Positions 47,421 to 60,237 of a stretch of 64,000 nucleotides of DNA are shown one piece after another (the first letter of the stretch is position 1; each line of letters opens with the position of its first letter). The DNA comes from Calliopum simillimum (lineage: Eukaryota; Arthropoda; Insecta; Diptera; Lauxaniidae), in assembly GCA_951812925.1 (NCBI GenBank), contig OX638368.1, positions 25,235,187-25,299,186 of the forward strand. The letters are read 5' to 3'. A program made the translations under genes and the position numbers. The notes under the pieces were generated by a model. The model saw nothing but the letters and a program-made list of their open reading frames with translations. It had not been told where the DNA came from and ran no database searches.

Positions 47421-49028
47421 AACTCTACGAGCTTTTGCAGTAGCTTGGATCCCAAGTGGATCCTTGTGATCGACTAAGGCAACAGTGAGATGTTTTCTTA
47501 CAATCTAACACACTGAAGAACCACCAGTAAAGGCAGAAGCCACCACTTGCTAAACTTTCTTTAGACATATTAGCCTCGGTAGGACTTACTGCCGCAAATC
47601 TTTTTGTAGAGTTAATTTTGCTCAGTAACCACTTTTCTTGGCCATTCTTTTCTTAGCCATTCAAGGTTCTGAAGATTCTAACTTGACAAAGTTTTGGTGT
47701 CTACTGAGCCATCTATTTCTAGAACCAAAATTGTTTGGTTTGGGATTGTTTTCAGTTCAAAGTTCTCTCCGTGTACTTATCAGAGGATGCTTTTAATTTG
47801 GGCGTACTCATAATCAGGCATGTATTTGACTTCAATTCGACAATTCTTGATGCATGTATACTTTTGATCTGAGTTGGACTTTATTCTTGATTCACGAAAG
47901 CGATTTTTTAACTAAACTACAATGTTATTTTTGGACAGTTAAGAAAAAGTAAATTTATTTAGATATTTTTAATTTCAAAAATACTAATGTTTTCTACTTC
48001 CGCATCATCATTTTCATTTTAGCCATCGTCTCAATTCCTTCGCTAAACAGTTTGAACCAGGTTTCGTTTTTAGATGGCTTTTCACTAGCTGTAGTAATTA
48101 ATGTAAGCAATTTGACTGTAATTGACTGAAACCATTGTAAAATCTTTGAGTGGTCTAAGATCAGCCTCAGAAAGTCATTCAGGATCATTAAAAAACATTT
48201 CTTCGAAAGCTTTAAATCTAGATCTTTCATATGCTCATATGCCCATTATATTTTACGAGATAAGGAGAGAAGGTAGTCAGTTTTGTTCTTACAACAGGTT
48301 TGCCTAAAATTTTTGGTTATTTTACTAAATAGTATTTGAGCTAGTCTATTTTAAGTTAGCCTTACAGGAAAGTGATTTCTGAAATGTTACATTATATACG
48401 TACATAGTGCTGTATAGAAAATGATATGGTTCCCCTTCGAGAAGAGTGCTCGCCATACCGTGATGATCAGGTAACCAGTTGAGGCATGTTTCAGTCTTAC
48501 TGCTGAGAGTAGCTTGACTGTCAGCATAAAAAAATTATTTACCATTCGGCGTTAGTGGTTAAATTTTCCTAGCGATTTTTCTCTTCGCATAACCTATTCA
48601 GTGCCGTCGTCATGTCATAATGACTTAAATTTTTTGAAACGGACACACTAAAAACTAACTTGCTAAACTGAAACTTTTTTTGGTGATTTTTTGAAGATTT
48701 TTTGATCAAGATTATTGCCCTATACATTTTTTAAAAAAATTAAAATTTTTTTAAAAGTTATAAGCATGTGAATTTTTATGTACGTCTTTTTTCAAATTGC
48801 GATTTCTCCGTAAATATTGGGCGAAAATTTGTGAAACTTTTGTGGTATGACTAAAAATAATTCAAAATTTAGATGAAATAAACTTTTCATAAAAACTTTT
48901 AAAATTTCTTATAAATAATGCACTTTTTAATAAACAAATGGATATTTAAGCTATACCTATAGATAAATACAAACAAAACAGAAATGTTCTCTGAAATCCG
49001 CACAACATTTCTATGAAAAAAAAAAAAA
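47421..49028. other. No gene recognised
   Basis: The minus-strand frame at 47994-48230 is Lys/Leu/Met-rich with no assignable domain; since an endonuclease relic lies downstream on the same strand it could be old LINE ORF1, but this is a guess. Confidence 0.35.
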
Positions 49029-49275
49029 TGGAGGAACTTATCACTAATAAAATAGTCACGAGTACTTAAATATCACTACATAGGAGCCTTGCCTATACGA
49101 TTCACACATTTACGCTCGCTGCGCGTTCTAATGTGCTTTTTCAATTTCTGCATAAATAATGATTTGTTGTTTTGAAGCGGCATGCAGCAGTGAAATGCGA
49201 AAATCACATAGGCAAGGCGCTTATGTGGCGCCACTAAAGCGTGTGTAACTTTTTTATTCATAGTTAGTTCCTCCA
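49029..49275. mobile_element. MITE-like foldback element with TGGAGGAACTWA ends
   Basis: TGGAGGAACTTATCACTAATAA at the left pairs with TTATTCATAGTTAGTTCCTCCA at the right end. Inside, AGGAGCCTTGCCTATACGATT pairs with the inverse of ATCACATAGGCAAGGCGC. Thus the 247 bp are palindromic through most of their length. The A/T runs flanking it (AAAAAAAA and TTTTTTT) blur any target duplication. Confidence 0.75.
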
Positions 49276-50358
49276 ATTTTTTTCAGTACTCTTGTGAGTG
49301 GAGATGATTTTCAAGGTATTTTTATTAAAAACTTATTCTAAGCTTGTGTATCCAGAATTAAATGATGATTTCGGATCTCCTTGAAGCTACTTTAAAAATT
49401 TTTGCAAAGGATTTTTAAATCACTCAAATCTTTTATACATGGCTAGATATGTTCTGTACTTCATTCGTGAGTTTAATGTTTGAGTTTTGCACCCATTGGT
49501 TCTATACTGTGTAATAAAGAAATTATGAACAGATTACATATTCATTACTTTCTATGCTTGTGCCTTCTTGAAACTCGAAAGTAAAAATTGATCTTCAGCC
49601 GCGGGCTCCAAAGAAAGAGTCCATGAGAGTCTAGTCACATGATCTCGGTGGCTTATTGATATATGTAGCTTTTGCGCATATTAATATCTATGGCATTGCT
49701 CTGCTTTTCGAGATATGTTTTGTATATTATATATATATCATAAAAAAGCCACGTAGTTTTTGTTTATTTAAACCACCTATTCAGAAGATATATTCTCAGT
49801 TTGATAAAATTTCTGTGCTTCATGAAATATATGCCACTTTATTTAATTTTTTCATTGCCTGATCCGATTCAGTTCGGAATCGGAATAAAATCAATCTTCA
49901 AGAGCTTTGCATTGCGACAAATCAGAAGGAATCGGATTTGTATTTCAACAAATAAAATATTCGATTTACTGAAACATAAAACCGATTTGGTGTTAATTAT
50001 CTAAATGCGAAGCTTTTGAAGAATGATTTAATTCCGATTCCGAAGTGAATCGGATATCAGAACATGCCTGAATAAAATCTAAAATTTTGATGTTTGAGAT
50101 TGATTTTGAAATGAAAACTATAGAAATTTGCCACGATTTTAGATAGCGGTGCATTTGAGTTTATGAATTAAATTTTTCAAATAAAAGCAACTTTAGTGAG
50201 CTCTTTGTTAAGAGAAACTATAAAATAATTTTATTTGATTATAGAAAATAAAAAGTGCAATAAAATATCATATAAAAAATGATTGATGTGTAGAAGTATA
50301 AAATAAAGTAAATAAATAATTGAAAACAAAAATCTATAGTGTAAATATAACAAATATA
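49276..50358. other. No gene recognised
   Basis: AT-rich. Words of the GATCCGATTC/CGGAATCGGA type recur near 49862, 49878, 49928, 50033 and 50048, suggesting another small repeat. Confidence 0.4.
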
Positions 50359-52282
50359 TGAATGGGTTTATTTGAAAGTGGAATAAGTCCAATTCCGGAA
50401 AAATTGAGTTTATGGTAGTTATAGCTAGCTATATATGTCCTCTTTTTATATTGAAAATTACAGACTCGTTAGACCACGATTACATAAAAAATTACTCAAA
50501 AGAACATTTCATGAAAAACATTTTTACAAAAATGATTTTTTTGAAAGTGGAATAAGTCCATTTTTTCATCTACTGCTATACAGAAGGTTTTGCTTTTAAA
50601 TCAATTTAAAAATATTGGCAAGCGTTATAAAACCGGTGTTAAGTGTTTACCTCTGTAAATTAATCAAATTTTGTTATGCTGTAAAAATTTTTACATCTGT
50701 AAAAGAAAATAGTTGAGTTTTTTTGGTCTTAATGGACTTATTCCACTTTCATTTATAATAAATTTAAAAATTTGTTATACTTTTGTATGACTTATTCCAT
50801 TTTTACTCACAAAATATTTTGTAAATTAAAGCAAAGGAAAATTAAAACTTAGAAAATTTTTACTTTAAGAACTGTTGTTGTTTTTTTTGGTTTTTTTTTT
50901 TTTGCCCAAGTAGAGCTCTGGAAATCAATTACAACAACAATAACAACAAAAAGTTCTTGTCATACTTACTTTCGGAGATATAGTCATCAGAAGATCGGGA
51001 TATATCTTTTATAAAAATTATTATAAGTTGGGAACCCCTGAAAGGATTTCAATAATATTGGTGTCATACGAAAGATATAGTAATTTGCTACAAAATTGAC
51101 TCACATAAAAATTTTAATCCGAGTCGTGGTTTTAGAGATATTGCAAATTTTCAGAAATTATGACCATTTTTTTTTTTTCAAAGCACTATTTTTCCGAAAA
51201 CTGTATGATTAATGCATAGTTTTAGTAACATATTATAAAAGCTCAATTTATTACCTTTCATTTGACATGTAATTTGTAATTGATTTTTTGCATTACGTAT
51301 TTTTTCATAGGAAAACAAAACAGTAAGTTATTGGAAAACATCGAAAGAGTCTAAAGGAACCGGAATTAATCGAAAACTATCTAAAAACATCGTTATTGTT
51401 GTTTTTATTGCTGTTATTGTTATTTTTGTAGTTGGTATTATTGTTGTTCTTGTAAAATTTTTCAAAATTTCATGGAAATTTCTTTGGTTCACTTTTTTGT
51501 TTTCCTTTAAAAACATATGATAATGCAGGAAATCAGGTACAAATTACATGTCAAATGAAAGCAAATAAATTGGGCTTTTGTAATATTTTACTAAAACTAT
51601 GCATTAATCATACAGTTTTTGGAGAAATAGTGGTTTAAAAAAAAAGAAATGGTCAAAATTTCTGAAAATCTGCAATACCTCTAAAACCACGACTCGGATT
51701 AAAATTTTTTATAGGTTGATTTTGTAGTAAGTTAACATATCTTTTGTATGACACTAACATTATTAAAATCCTCTTAGGGGTTCCCAACTTATAATAATTT
51801 TTATAAAGATATATCTCAATCTTCCGATGTCTATATCTCCGAAAGTAGGTTCGACAAGAACTTTTTGTTTTTGTTGTTGTTGTAACTAATTTTCAGAGCC
51901 CTACTTGAGCAAAAAGAAACGAAAAGAAACAACAACAGTTTTTGAAGTAAAATTTTTCTAAGTTTTAATTTTCCTTTGCTTTAATTTACAAAATATTTTG
52001 TGAGTAAAAATGGAATAAGTCATACAAAAGTATATCAAATTTTCAAATTTATTATAAATGAAAGTGGAATAAGTCCATTCAGACCAAAAAAACTCAGCTA
52101 TTTTCTATTACACTTGTAAAAATTTTTACAGCATAACAAAATTTGATTAATTTACAGTGGTAAACACTTAACACCGGTTTTATAACGCTTGCCAATATTT
52201 TTAAATTGAGTCGTACGCAAACCCTTTAATATCTCAGTTTATGAAAAAGTGGACTTATTCCACTTTCAAAAAAACCCATTCA
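50359..52282. mobile_element. TA-flanked snapback element with 'GTGGAATAAGTCC' words
   Basis: The left end TGAATGGGTTTATTTGAAAG and the right end CTTTCAAAAAAACCCATTCA are inverses, each flanked by TA. Nearly the whole 1.92 kb folds back: TTTCGGAGATATAG at 50970 pairs with its inverse at 51830, and GAGTCGTGGTTTTAGAGATA with its inverse near 51690. The centre is near 51405. The word GTGGAATAAGTCC occurs at 50377, 50540 and 52063, and inverted at 50733, 50788 and 52251. The left arm carries an extra terminal segment of about 170 bp, a partial duplication of the end. No open frame of note. Confidence 0.85.
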
Positions 52283-53504
52283 TATTAAAACAGAATGATT
52301 AAATAAAGTTAAATAAAATTAATTAAGACAAAATTTAAAAATCAAAAACATAATCATAAGTGTATAAAATAAAAAACGACAATCGTCCTATTATAGGATC
52401 AACTTCAAACAGCTTCCAGCATAAGCGCAAAATTCAAGAAGCTTCAACAAAACAACAAGCCTATTAAAAAATATAAAGAAAAAACCCCGTGCATAAATAA
52501 AACACTTTCAAAACGGCGACCCTAACGAATTCCGCCTTAGCCATGAGCCAATTGGGCACGGTTTATGCCACAAAGCGAAGGCGACGCAATGGCAAAAGGT
52601 GAGTACAATAAGCACTTACTTATTAGTTTCCAATTATTGTATAAAAAACATTTTCAATTGAAAATTCTGAGACAAGAATTAGGTCGGTCTAATTCCATTT
52701 ACATATGTGTAAATTAACAAGATGAGGCGAGCTTTCAATTTTTATCATATTTAGTTTCCCTATATAATTTTTATTAATTTCTCTTCTATTTGGTATCGCA
52801 TGTACTCGCACGCTACTGGCACGCTTTAATCCTTAGTAATTGGACCTCAGTGTACCTCTGTTCCCAATTTCATAAAAATCGGTGCAACGTTGAAATCTTG
52901 ATAACGTATTTTCTGATTTAGAGGTATTGTCACGCCCATTAAAAATATTTTAATTATATTCTCTCGGTGCTTATTCTATCTCTATAACAAATTTCATCGA
53001 AGACAGTGTGCCAGCCTAGTCCTGACATCATATGTGTCGTATAGACTCAAAAGTTATATATTTCACAACCGATTTTGTATTCCACTTTTAAATTTATACT
53101 GTTGGCTCTTCTCAAATTTTTCAAAAGTCTCTGAATTTTTTAGTAAGATATTCGTCATGGCGTCATTTAAAGCCGGTATAAAGGACGGAAAAAAGGTAAT
53201 TTTTACCTGTTCTTACCTGACAATCAATACATACTCAACAGAAAAATACACTTTTGATGAGTAATCATTGATTTATAAAAAGCTTATAAAAGATTCTTTA
53301 TGAAAAACACCAATTTATAGATTAAATTTTCATTTAACTTTTTTGTATGGGGCAATGAACGAAACCGAAACGGTTAGAGCACCACTGAATTCCACGTACC
53401 CGAATCAGGTTAGAGTGATTCATTTCCCGTCAGAACATATTTTGTACTACAACAGGTGTAATTTATACCGCTTTAAAATGACGCCATGACTAATTTCTTA
53501 CTAT
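52283..53504. other. No gene recognised; weak CCACGCC-type repeat near 52835
   Basis: Near 52850-53000 the text 'ACCTCTGTTCCCAATTTCAT', 'TTGTCACGCCCATTAAAAA' and 'TCTATAACAAATTTCATCG' resembles the dispersed GCCACGCC repeat class. Otherwise nothing. Confidence 0.4.
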
Positions 53505-53888
53505 CAGGCTTAATCCGTAATCCGCGTGGTTTCAATTACTTTTCACTTAGGAGGTTTTTTGATTAAAATGGTGGGTCACACGATAAAAAGTAACAGAATC
53601 TTCTTTATGAAGAATACAGGTTCTACAAATAATGTTAGTTTATATTTACGAAAAAGTAACTGTTTCGGAAATATTTGATAAAATCGAATTTTTCGACTTT
53701 TTGCGGTTTTTTAAGAATATTTCCTAAACGGTTACTTTTTCATTAATGCAAATCAATGTTTTTTTGTAAAACTTGTAATTCCCTACAAAAAAGATTATAA
53801 TACTTTTTAACGTGTGACTAACCATTTTCATCAAAAAGCCTCCTAAATGAAAATTAATTGAAAACGCATGGATTACGGAACAGGCCTG
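53505..53888. repeat. Complete palindrome (snapback element), about 380 bp
   Basis: TCCGTAATCCGCGTGGTTTC (about 53514) pairs with the inverse of AAAACGCATGGATTACGGAA (about 53862). TTTAGGAGG and GGTTAGTCACACG-type blocks also pair, up to a centre near 53695 containing CGACTTTTTGCGGTTTTTT. The CCTAAACGGTTACTTTTT motif just right of the centre closely resembles CTAAACGGTTACTTCTATG at 61077 in the larger snapback element. Confidence 0.8.
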
Positions 53889-56489
53889 TATACTTGTTTC
53901 GGAATTTCTTTCGACTTTTTGTCAACTTTTCATCGACTTTTCATTAGTTATTTAACGTTTTCTTGGCTTAATTGTGATCGATCTTACTGAAATTTGAAAT
54001 GGAATATCATAAGACAATGAGGAATTGTCTCTTATCTTTGAATTTTTTAAAAAGAAATTAGTTAGCAACTATTCAGCAAAGTTTTGTTAGTACCCTCGTA
54101 CATTAAGGCATTCGTGAAAATTGACATTGATTTGAATTAAAGTCGTGAATTGACTGCCATTTTGCTAGAAATGAAACAAATATAGAATTGATAAAATGAG
54201 GTTGAAAAGATGATCTCGGTTAAATGAGCACATTCTGTGTTAATATAATTTGTGTTTGTTTTATGGCATTTTGGATTATTGCTCGGAATACATATATGTA
54301 TCTGACTTCAAATTTGTGATATCTTCTTTAATGCTGGCTTTCAAGCAAGTGCTATGATTTGCTTATTGCCAAATAATTCTTAATCTGTCTGCAATATAAA
54401 TGCCATAAAACATTTGCATAAATTATGGCACATTCGCATTATAATATCACTTGTGTTCCAGCTTAACTTTTTGAGGGCATTTTATTAGTCACAATAGCAA
54501 ATTCTTCACTGCAATCTTTAATGATTTAATTCCATCAATTAAACGTTTAAAATCACAGCATCCCTGTGGTGAAAAGTGAAAGATTTTTCAACATTTACCT
54601 GCCAACTAAATAAGACAATCGTTTTCATGACGATTCTCAGTTGCCGTCGGATGAATGCGCTATCAAACGCTGGAATTCCGTATCGCTTCCATTGCTTTTG
54701 TTGTTTTTATTGCGGCTGCCACCACCCGCTGAAAAATGATTACTTTGCTAATCAATCTGTTTGAGCGCCACCGATTATTGTAATTTTGATGATGATGATG
54801 ATGATTATGATGGTACTCTGACTGCTGTAGTGACTTTTTTTTTAACACCAACGCCTTCATCATTTATATCGAGCAATCATTCATTCATTCATGCAGTAAA
54901 ATGACGACGTTTGGTCCGCATCATCGTCATCATCAACCAATACGCGATGGTAATAACTGGTGGCGGTGGTGATGGTGGCGCTGATGGTGAACACAACGAG
55001 TACACGTTGTTGTGTAAAAAGCGCGTAATAAATGATTTCATGAATTGCATTCCCTGCGGGAGAACGTACCAGCAACAGATTTGTGTTGTATTGCTACAAT
55101 TTTCCATGTTATTGTAATTGTATCCTTTCTTTATTTGTTGTTGTTGTTGTTGTTGTTGATGTATTCCTGTGTTTTATTATGGGAGATTTCATTGTGTTTC
55201 ATAGTTGCGTTTTTTCGTTGTATTTGACATAATATACATTTGAGGAGACCCTTTTTTAGTGTAGGAGTTTGAAAAATGAATTCTTGCTGATTTTTGGTCA
55301 TATCCATTGACTTTGTTAATATTGTCACATTTGTTATGTTCCATCGGAATAAATGAGTTGTCTCCCCTTTGTTCCGGTGTCTTAACATTTCTTCTGGTGC
55401 CCATTATATATTTAAACTGAGCGAAATCGTTGAATCTCCATAAAATAAACCCATTTAGGCAGAAAATTAAAAGCATTATTGTTGATATTGCAACCAAAAT
55501 ACATATAAATATTCAAAACACCATAGAGAAATTCTAAACGAAGCATGCTGAATGCGAAATCAAGGGCATGGCACCTTCAAAGTATTATATCGAAAGTGTT
55601 ATTCGGCATATTACTAACATAATTCTCACAGAAACAGAGTATAGTCGGTGCGAGCTCTGAATAAAAACTTGTTGAATTCGAACTGGAGGGCTTGGGACCT
55701 TTCGTTGAAGCAACATTTTTGAAATGCTATACTAAAAGCCGTAATTGAGATAATACAACCATATAATGACGAATCATGAAGATTTTGCCCAGAGCTAACA
55801 ACAAATTGTCTTCAATTCCATTTGTCTTTATTCGCTCTAAGCTGTTTTCCTCATCTCTTATCCTTCCTTCGTGAAACTTCTCAACAGAGCCTGACTTCTT
55901 AGTGCCTTTAAATTGCTCCAGCATTTCACTCATTTTACTTATTTCCTGTTTCAATGATGCCATGGAAAAATGTCTGGGTACCTACCATGAGATTTTCACT
56001 CTAATACCTGATGTCAATCTTCCGACGGTAGTTTGCGTATGGTTAGATCTATCCATTTCAATTTTCACCAACTGATCTGAATGAAGTAAGGAATTTGTCG
56101 GTAGCATCGTAAGATGGTTTTGGACCAACAAAATGTAGAATTTGTGAAGACTATTTTTGGTGAATTTTCATAATCTGTTTGGTCAGGCACTATTTGTAAC
56201 AATTCCCTCAAAAATTTTGAGTTTCGTTGTCGTTGATAGACAAAGGACAAACATTGTCAGACATTATGTATGTCTGCTGAGCGTTAGTGCTTAAACTCAT
56301 ATGAAGTTGTCTTCGAAATTTTCAAAAACCGAAAATTTTTTTAGTGTTCTGGCTCCGTTGGGGATAATACTGGATTTCTTTCACAAAATTCAAAATAGTT
56401 CTGCGAAATTGCACCAAAAATCGGTGGTGTGCCGTATATTGTTCAGCTTTTCTTCGCGTAGCGGAGTTTTGTTAACATTTTTGAGCTCG
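53889..56489. other. No gene assigned; microsatellites and minus-strand frames
   Basis: Holds (GAT)n at 54787-54806, (CATT)n near 54881-54890, GGTGGTGATGGTGGC tracts near 54960, and (GTT)n at 55135-55158. On the minus strand the frames 55189-55497 (hydrophobic N-terminus), 55727-55963 (Lys/Glu-rich, coil-like) and 56065-56250 lie in series and could be remnants of one element, but I recognise no domain in them. Confidence 0.35.
55135..55158 (+). repeat. (GTT)n microsatellite
   Basis: Seven GTT units following TTATTT. Confidence 0.9.
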
Positions 56490-57690
56490 CAAGAAAGAGT
56501 TCTGGAGTTTTTTAATTTAATTTTTTTTTTTGGTGAAAAAATTTTTCAAAAAAATTATTTATAAAAAATTTCTTCGAAAAAAAAAAGTTGTAATCAGAGG
56601 TCCGGATATTATTCGAAGAGTTTTAAGGAAAATCCCTGCAACATTTTTTCAAAATATTCGTATTTTACATTTTAATCGAAAAATCAGAAAAAATGTCGGT
56701 ATTTATCTAAATATCTGAAAAAGAATATTCATAGAAGAGTTCTAATTGGAGTTCCGAATAGGGCTCAAAAAGTTCTAAAGAAAATCCAAGAAATATTTTC
56801 CAAAATATTCGTTCTTTTAATGTTAATCGAAAAATCAGAAAAATTTCGGTTTTTTCTAAGTATCCGAAAAAGAAAATTTTGTTGTAGAAGAGTTCTGATT
56901 GGAGCTCTGGGTATAGCACTTGAAGAGTTTTAAAGAAAATGCTAGTCACATTTTTCCAAAATATTCTTACTTTTAATCGAATAATCCGAAATTTTTTTTT
57001 TTCAAGTTACCGAAAATTAAAATTTTATTGTAGAAATAATTTGATTGGAGTTCTGGATTGCACTTGAAGAGTTCAAGAGAAAATCCTAGTACCATTTTTC
57101 CAAAATATTCGTACTTTTCATTTTAATCGAAAAATCAAAAAAAATTTGTTTTATCTTTTTAAGTTTCCGAAAATGAAAGTTTCATGGTAGAGGAGTTCAG
57201 ACTGGAGTTCTGGGTAGCACTCAAAGAGTTCTAAAGAAAATCTTTATAACATTTTCCCAAAATTTTTGTTCTTTAAATTTAAATCGAAAAATCAGAAAAA
57301 TGTTCGTTCTTTTTCTAATTATCCTAAAAAGAGTGTAAAAGAGTTCTGGATAGGACTCGAAGATTTCTATAGAAAATCCCAGTGACATTTTTCCAAAATA
57401 TTTGTACTTTTCCATTTAATCGAAAAATCAGAAAAATTTTCGGTTTGTTTTTAAGTGTCCGAAAATTAAGATTTTATATATGAGATATTCTGTTTGGAGT
57501 TATTGATTGCGCTCGAAAAGTTCTATTGAAAACCCTAGTTACATTTTTCCAAAATATTCGTACCTTTCATTTGGTGTTTGGGAAGATTTTATTGAGATTT
57601 TCTTTAGAACTTTTGGAGTGCTACCAAGAACTACTCTACGATAAAAATTTAATTTTCGGATACATAGAAAAAAAAGCCCACATCACATGA
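56490..57690 (+). repeat. Tandem array, about 150-bp unit, seven to eight units, last one inverted
   Basis: The anchor CCAAAATATTCGTACTTTT occurs near 56649, 56800, 56957, 57101, 57258, 57393 and 57549. The spacings are 135-157. Each unit also has AATCGAAAAATCAGAAAAA, a TCCGAAAA motif and AGAGTTCTGATTGGAGTTCT. The last segment (about 57570-57675) carries the unit in opposite orientation (GAACTTTTGGAGTGCTACC, ATTTTCGGATAC). Short frames inside recur with the unit. Confidence 0.85.
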
Positions 57691-57737
57691 GTGGTACCAT
57701 TCATGGACGGCTTTGTAAGAACGACTATTTGGTAGGG

Positions 57738-58040
57738 TAAACCTGGGAGATATAGCACATTTTTTGTTAAACTGCTATAAAATGAGAATGAAAAGAGATA
57801 TTTAAGGTAACTAATAGCGAATTTATTCTTTAATCAATTCAAAACCAATAACAGTACCTCAACTCAAACAAAAATGGTTCAAAACATGTTTGATTTTCAA
57901 TTTTAAAAAATGCGGTAAAGTGCCAAATCACCCGAGACTATGGGTGATATGGCACCCTTAGCGGTTTTTAAGTTTTTGTTGGCAGACTTGTTGAAAGGTT
58001 GCTATATCAACCGGGATGCCATTTCTCCTGGGTATAGCCC
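57738..58040. mobile_element. Short MITE with 'GGGAGATATAGCAC' words
   Basis: The left end GGGTAAACCTGGGAGATATA (57735) is the approximate inverse of the right end CATTTCTCCTGGGTATAGCC (58020-58039). Variants GGGTGATATGGCACCC (about 57949) and TGCTATATCAACCGGG (about 58000) lie inside. About 300 bp, non-coding. Confidence 0.55.
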
Positions 58041-59394
58041 AAATACTTTAAATTGTTTATCTCTTCTATGCGGGATTCAACTATTATGAACCCAATATTA
58101 ACAATTTTGCTCAAAAGAGTTTTTATCAAAAATCTTTGTTTTTGTCAAGTAGTTGTAGACATGTGACGTTTCTCGCCGCTTTATTTTGATTGTGTCGCAC
58201 AAAATTAAGATGTTCAACTTGAGATTATTCCAATGCAATTAGGTTTCGCTTGCCAAAATATAAAATGAATTTGAGTAAAATTTTTATGACATTTTTTACA
58301 TTGTGGGTCAGTTAATAAATTACAGACGCAATCAGCCAGGCAGCCAGCTGGCGTTGCATGGCACATCAAACCGCGCCATATAACGCCGCTGACAAGCATC
58401 GCAAAATAAACTGGGCACCTTAACGCGACGAACTGGCTGTGGTGCAACCAACAAATGGGTGACATTGCTAATTACCGGTGTGGATTTCAGGCAAGCGCAC
58501 AACTGTGTACACAGCAGCAGGTAATTTTGCGTCACTCAAGCATGGGATCATGGATCAAGGGAACAAAACAAAAAGAGACAGACCCTCTTTTCCACACAAA
58601 GGTGAAAAAATTAGTAAAATTTAAAAAATGCAAGCAATTTTTTTTTTTTTTTAAACGAAAAAATTTATGAAAAACTGCGCTCTTTTGCATCTGCATTTTG
58701 TTGGTAGCACTGGATCTTGAAGTTGGGGTAGCAAGAAAAATCCACTCTAAAGGTGTGCAATTATATTTATGCAGTGCAGTGCGTCCGTCGCGTCCTCAAA
58801 ACTCTTTTTACATATTTATTGTAAAAATTTTTTTTTTTACGTTGGCTACATCGCGATCAGTCTGGTTTGGTTGTTGCCTACGATTATTGACATAATTGCG
58901 CGCCCAGCAAATGCATCGCAAGGATAACAATGAATATTTATTGTGGGCAGCCATGCTGAGCATTGAGTTTCTCATTAGCGTTATGGGTCGGACGCTCAAA
59001 ATGCTTTCGATTCAAAGTGAGATGTGTGTTTTTTATGTATTTTGCACTTAGAGGGAAGGCTGTTTTTAATTGCTTCAGTTTAGTTTTCGCACAGTTTTTT
59101 GTGTTGTTTACATTTTCCTTTTAAATATTTATGAAATTTTTAAATAAAAACATAAAATTATAACAAATTGCATTGGACAGGTCGGGGTAAGGGTGTAGCA
59201 AACTTTAAAAATATGAAGTTTAAAATGAGTACAATGCGGATTATTGTAGTTTTGTAAAACAGAATTCAGAAATGATTTGAATCTAGATTCCTGAAATAGT
59301 CAATAGGCCGCCTTGGAACTAAATGATAGTCTAATCGTCAAAAATTTTAATTTTTGAAAATTTTTCGAACTACTGCCAAGCACCTACTACAACA
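58041..59394. other. No gene recognised; moderately GC-rich patch at 58.3-58.6 kb
   Basis: 58320-58560 is richer in GC (CAGCCAGGCAGCCAGCTGGCG and similar) than its surroundings and may be unique host DNA. Frames here are short and overlap in several phases. Confidence 0.4.
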
Positions 59395-59413
59395 TAGCCC
59401 AGGAAAATAAGAC

Positions 59414-60202
59414 GAAACTAGTAAGGGTGTAAATTTTGGCCTGGCCAAAAAATAAATACCCTACACTGCAGTATTTTGAAAATTTTGCTTATATGGGAGG
59501 TGCCACGCCCTCTTGTCCGAGTATACCCAGTTCTTGTTCAGAGCTTGCATTTATATTTTTTAGTGTCAGAGTGAAATTTAGTTGGATTATCTCAAAAAAC
59601 TCTTTCAGTATAGCATTTTGAATCTTTTGCTTATATGGGAGGTCCCACGCCCCCTTGTCTGATTTCACCCAATTTTTTCTGAGAGCTTTCATTTATAATT
59701 CTTAGTGTCTGAGACAAATTTGGTTCGAATATCTCAAAAAACGCTTTCAGTATAGCGTTTTGAAGCTTTTGTCTATATGGGAGGTGCCACGCCCCCTTGT
59801 CTGATTTCACCCAATTTTTTCTGAGAGCTTTCATTTATACTTAGTGTCTGAGTCAAATTTGGTTCGAATATCTCAAAAAACGCTTTCAGTATAGCGTTTT
59901 GAAGCTTTTGCTTATATGGGAGGTGCCACGCCCTCTTGTCCGAATTCGCTCAGTTTTTTATCAGAGCTTGCGCTTACAATTCGTAGTACTTATGTGTATT
60001 GTGGTTGCATTGTCGTGAAAAATACTCCTAAAATTGCATTTTGAATAAATTTTTTGTATGGGCGGTAGGCGTGTCCGTTGACCGATTTCGCTCATTTTCA
60101 ATCCCCCGAGCTAACTTTGACGACGGAGGCAGTGTACCAAATTTCATTGAATTATCTTGCCCAGTTTTCCCAAAAAGTGTATTTCAACACACAGCCAGCC
60201 AC

Positions 60203-60237
<35 letters not shown>

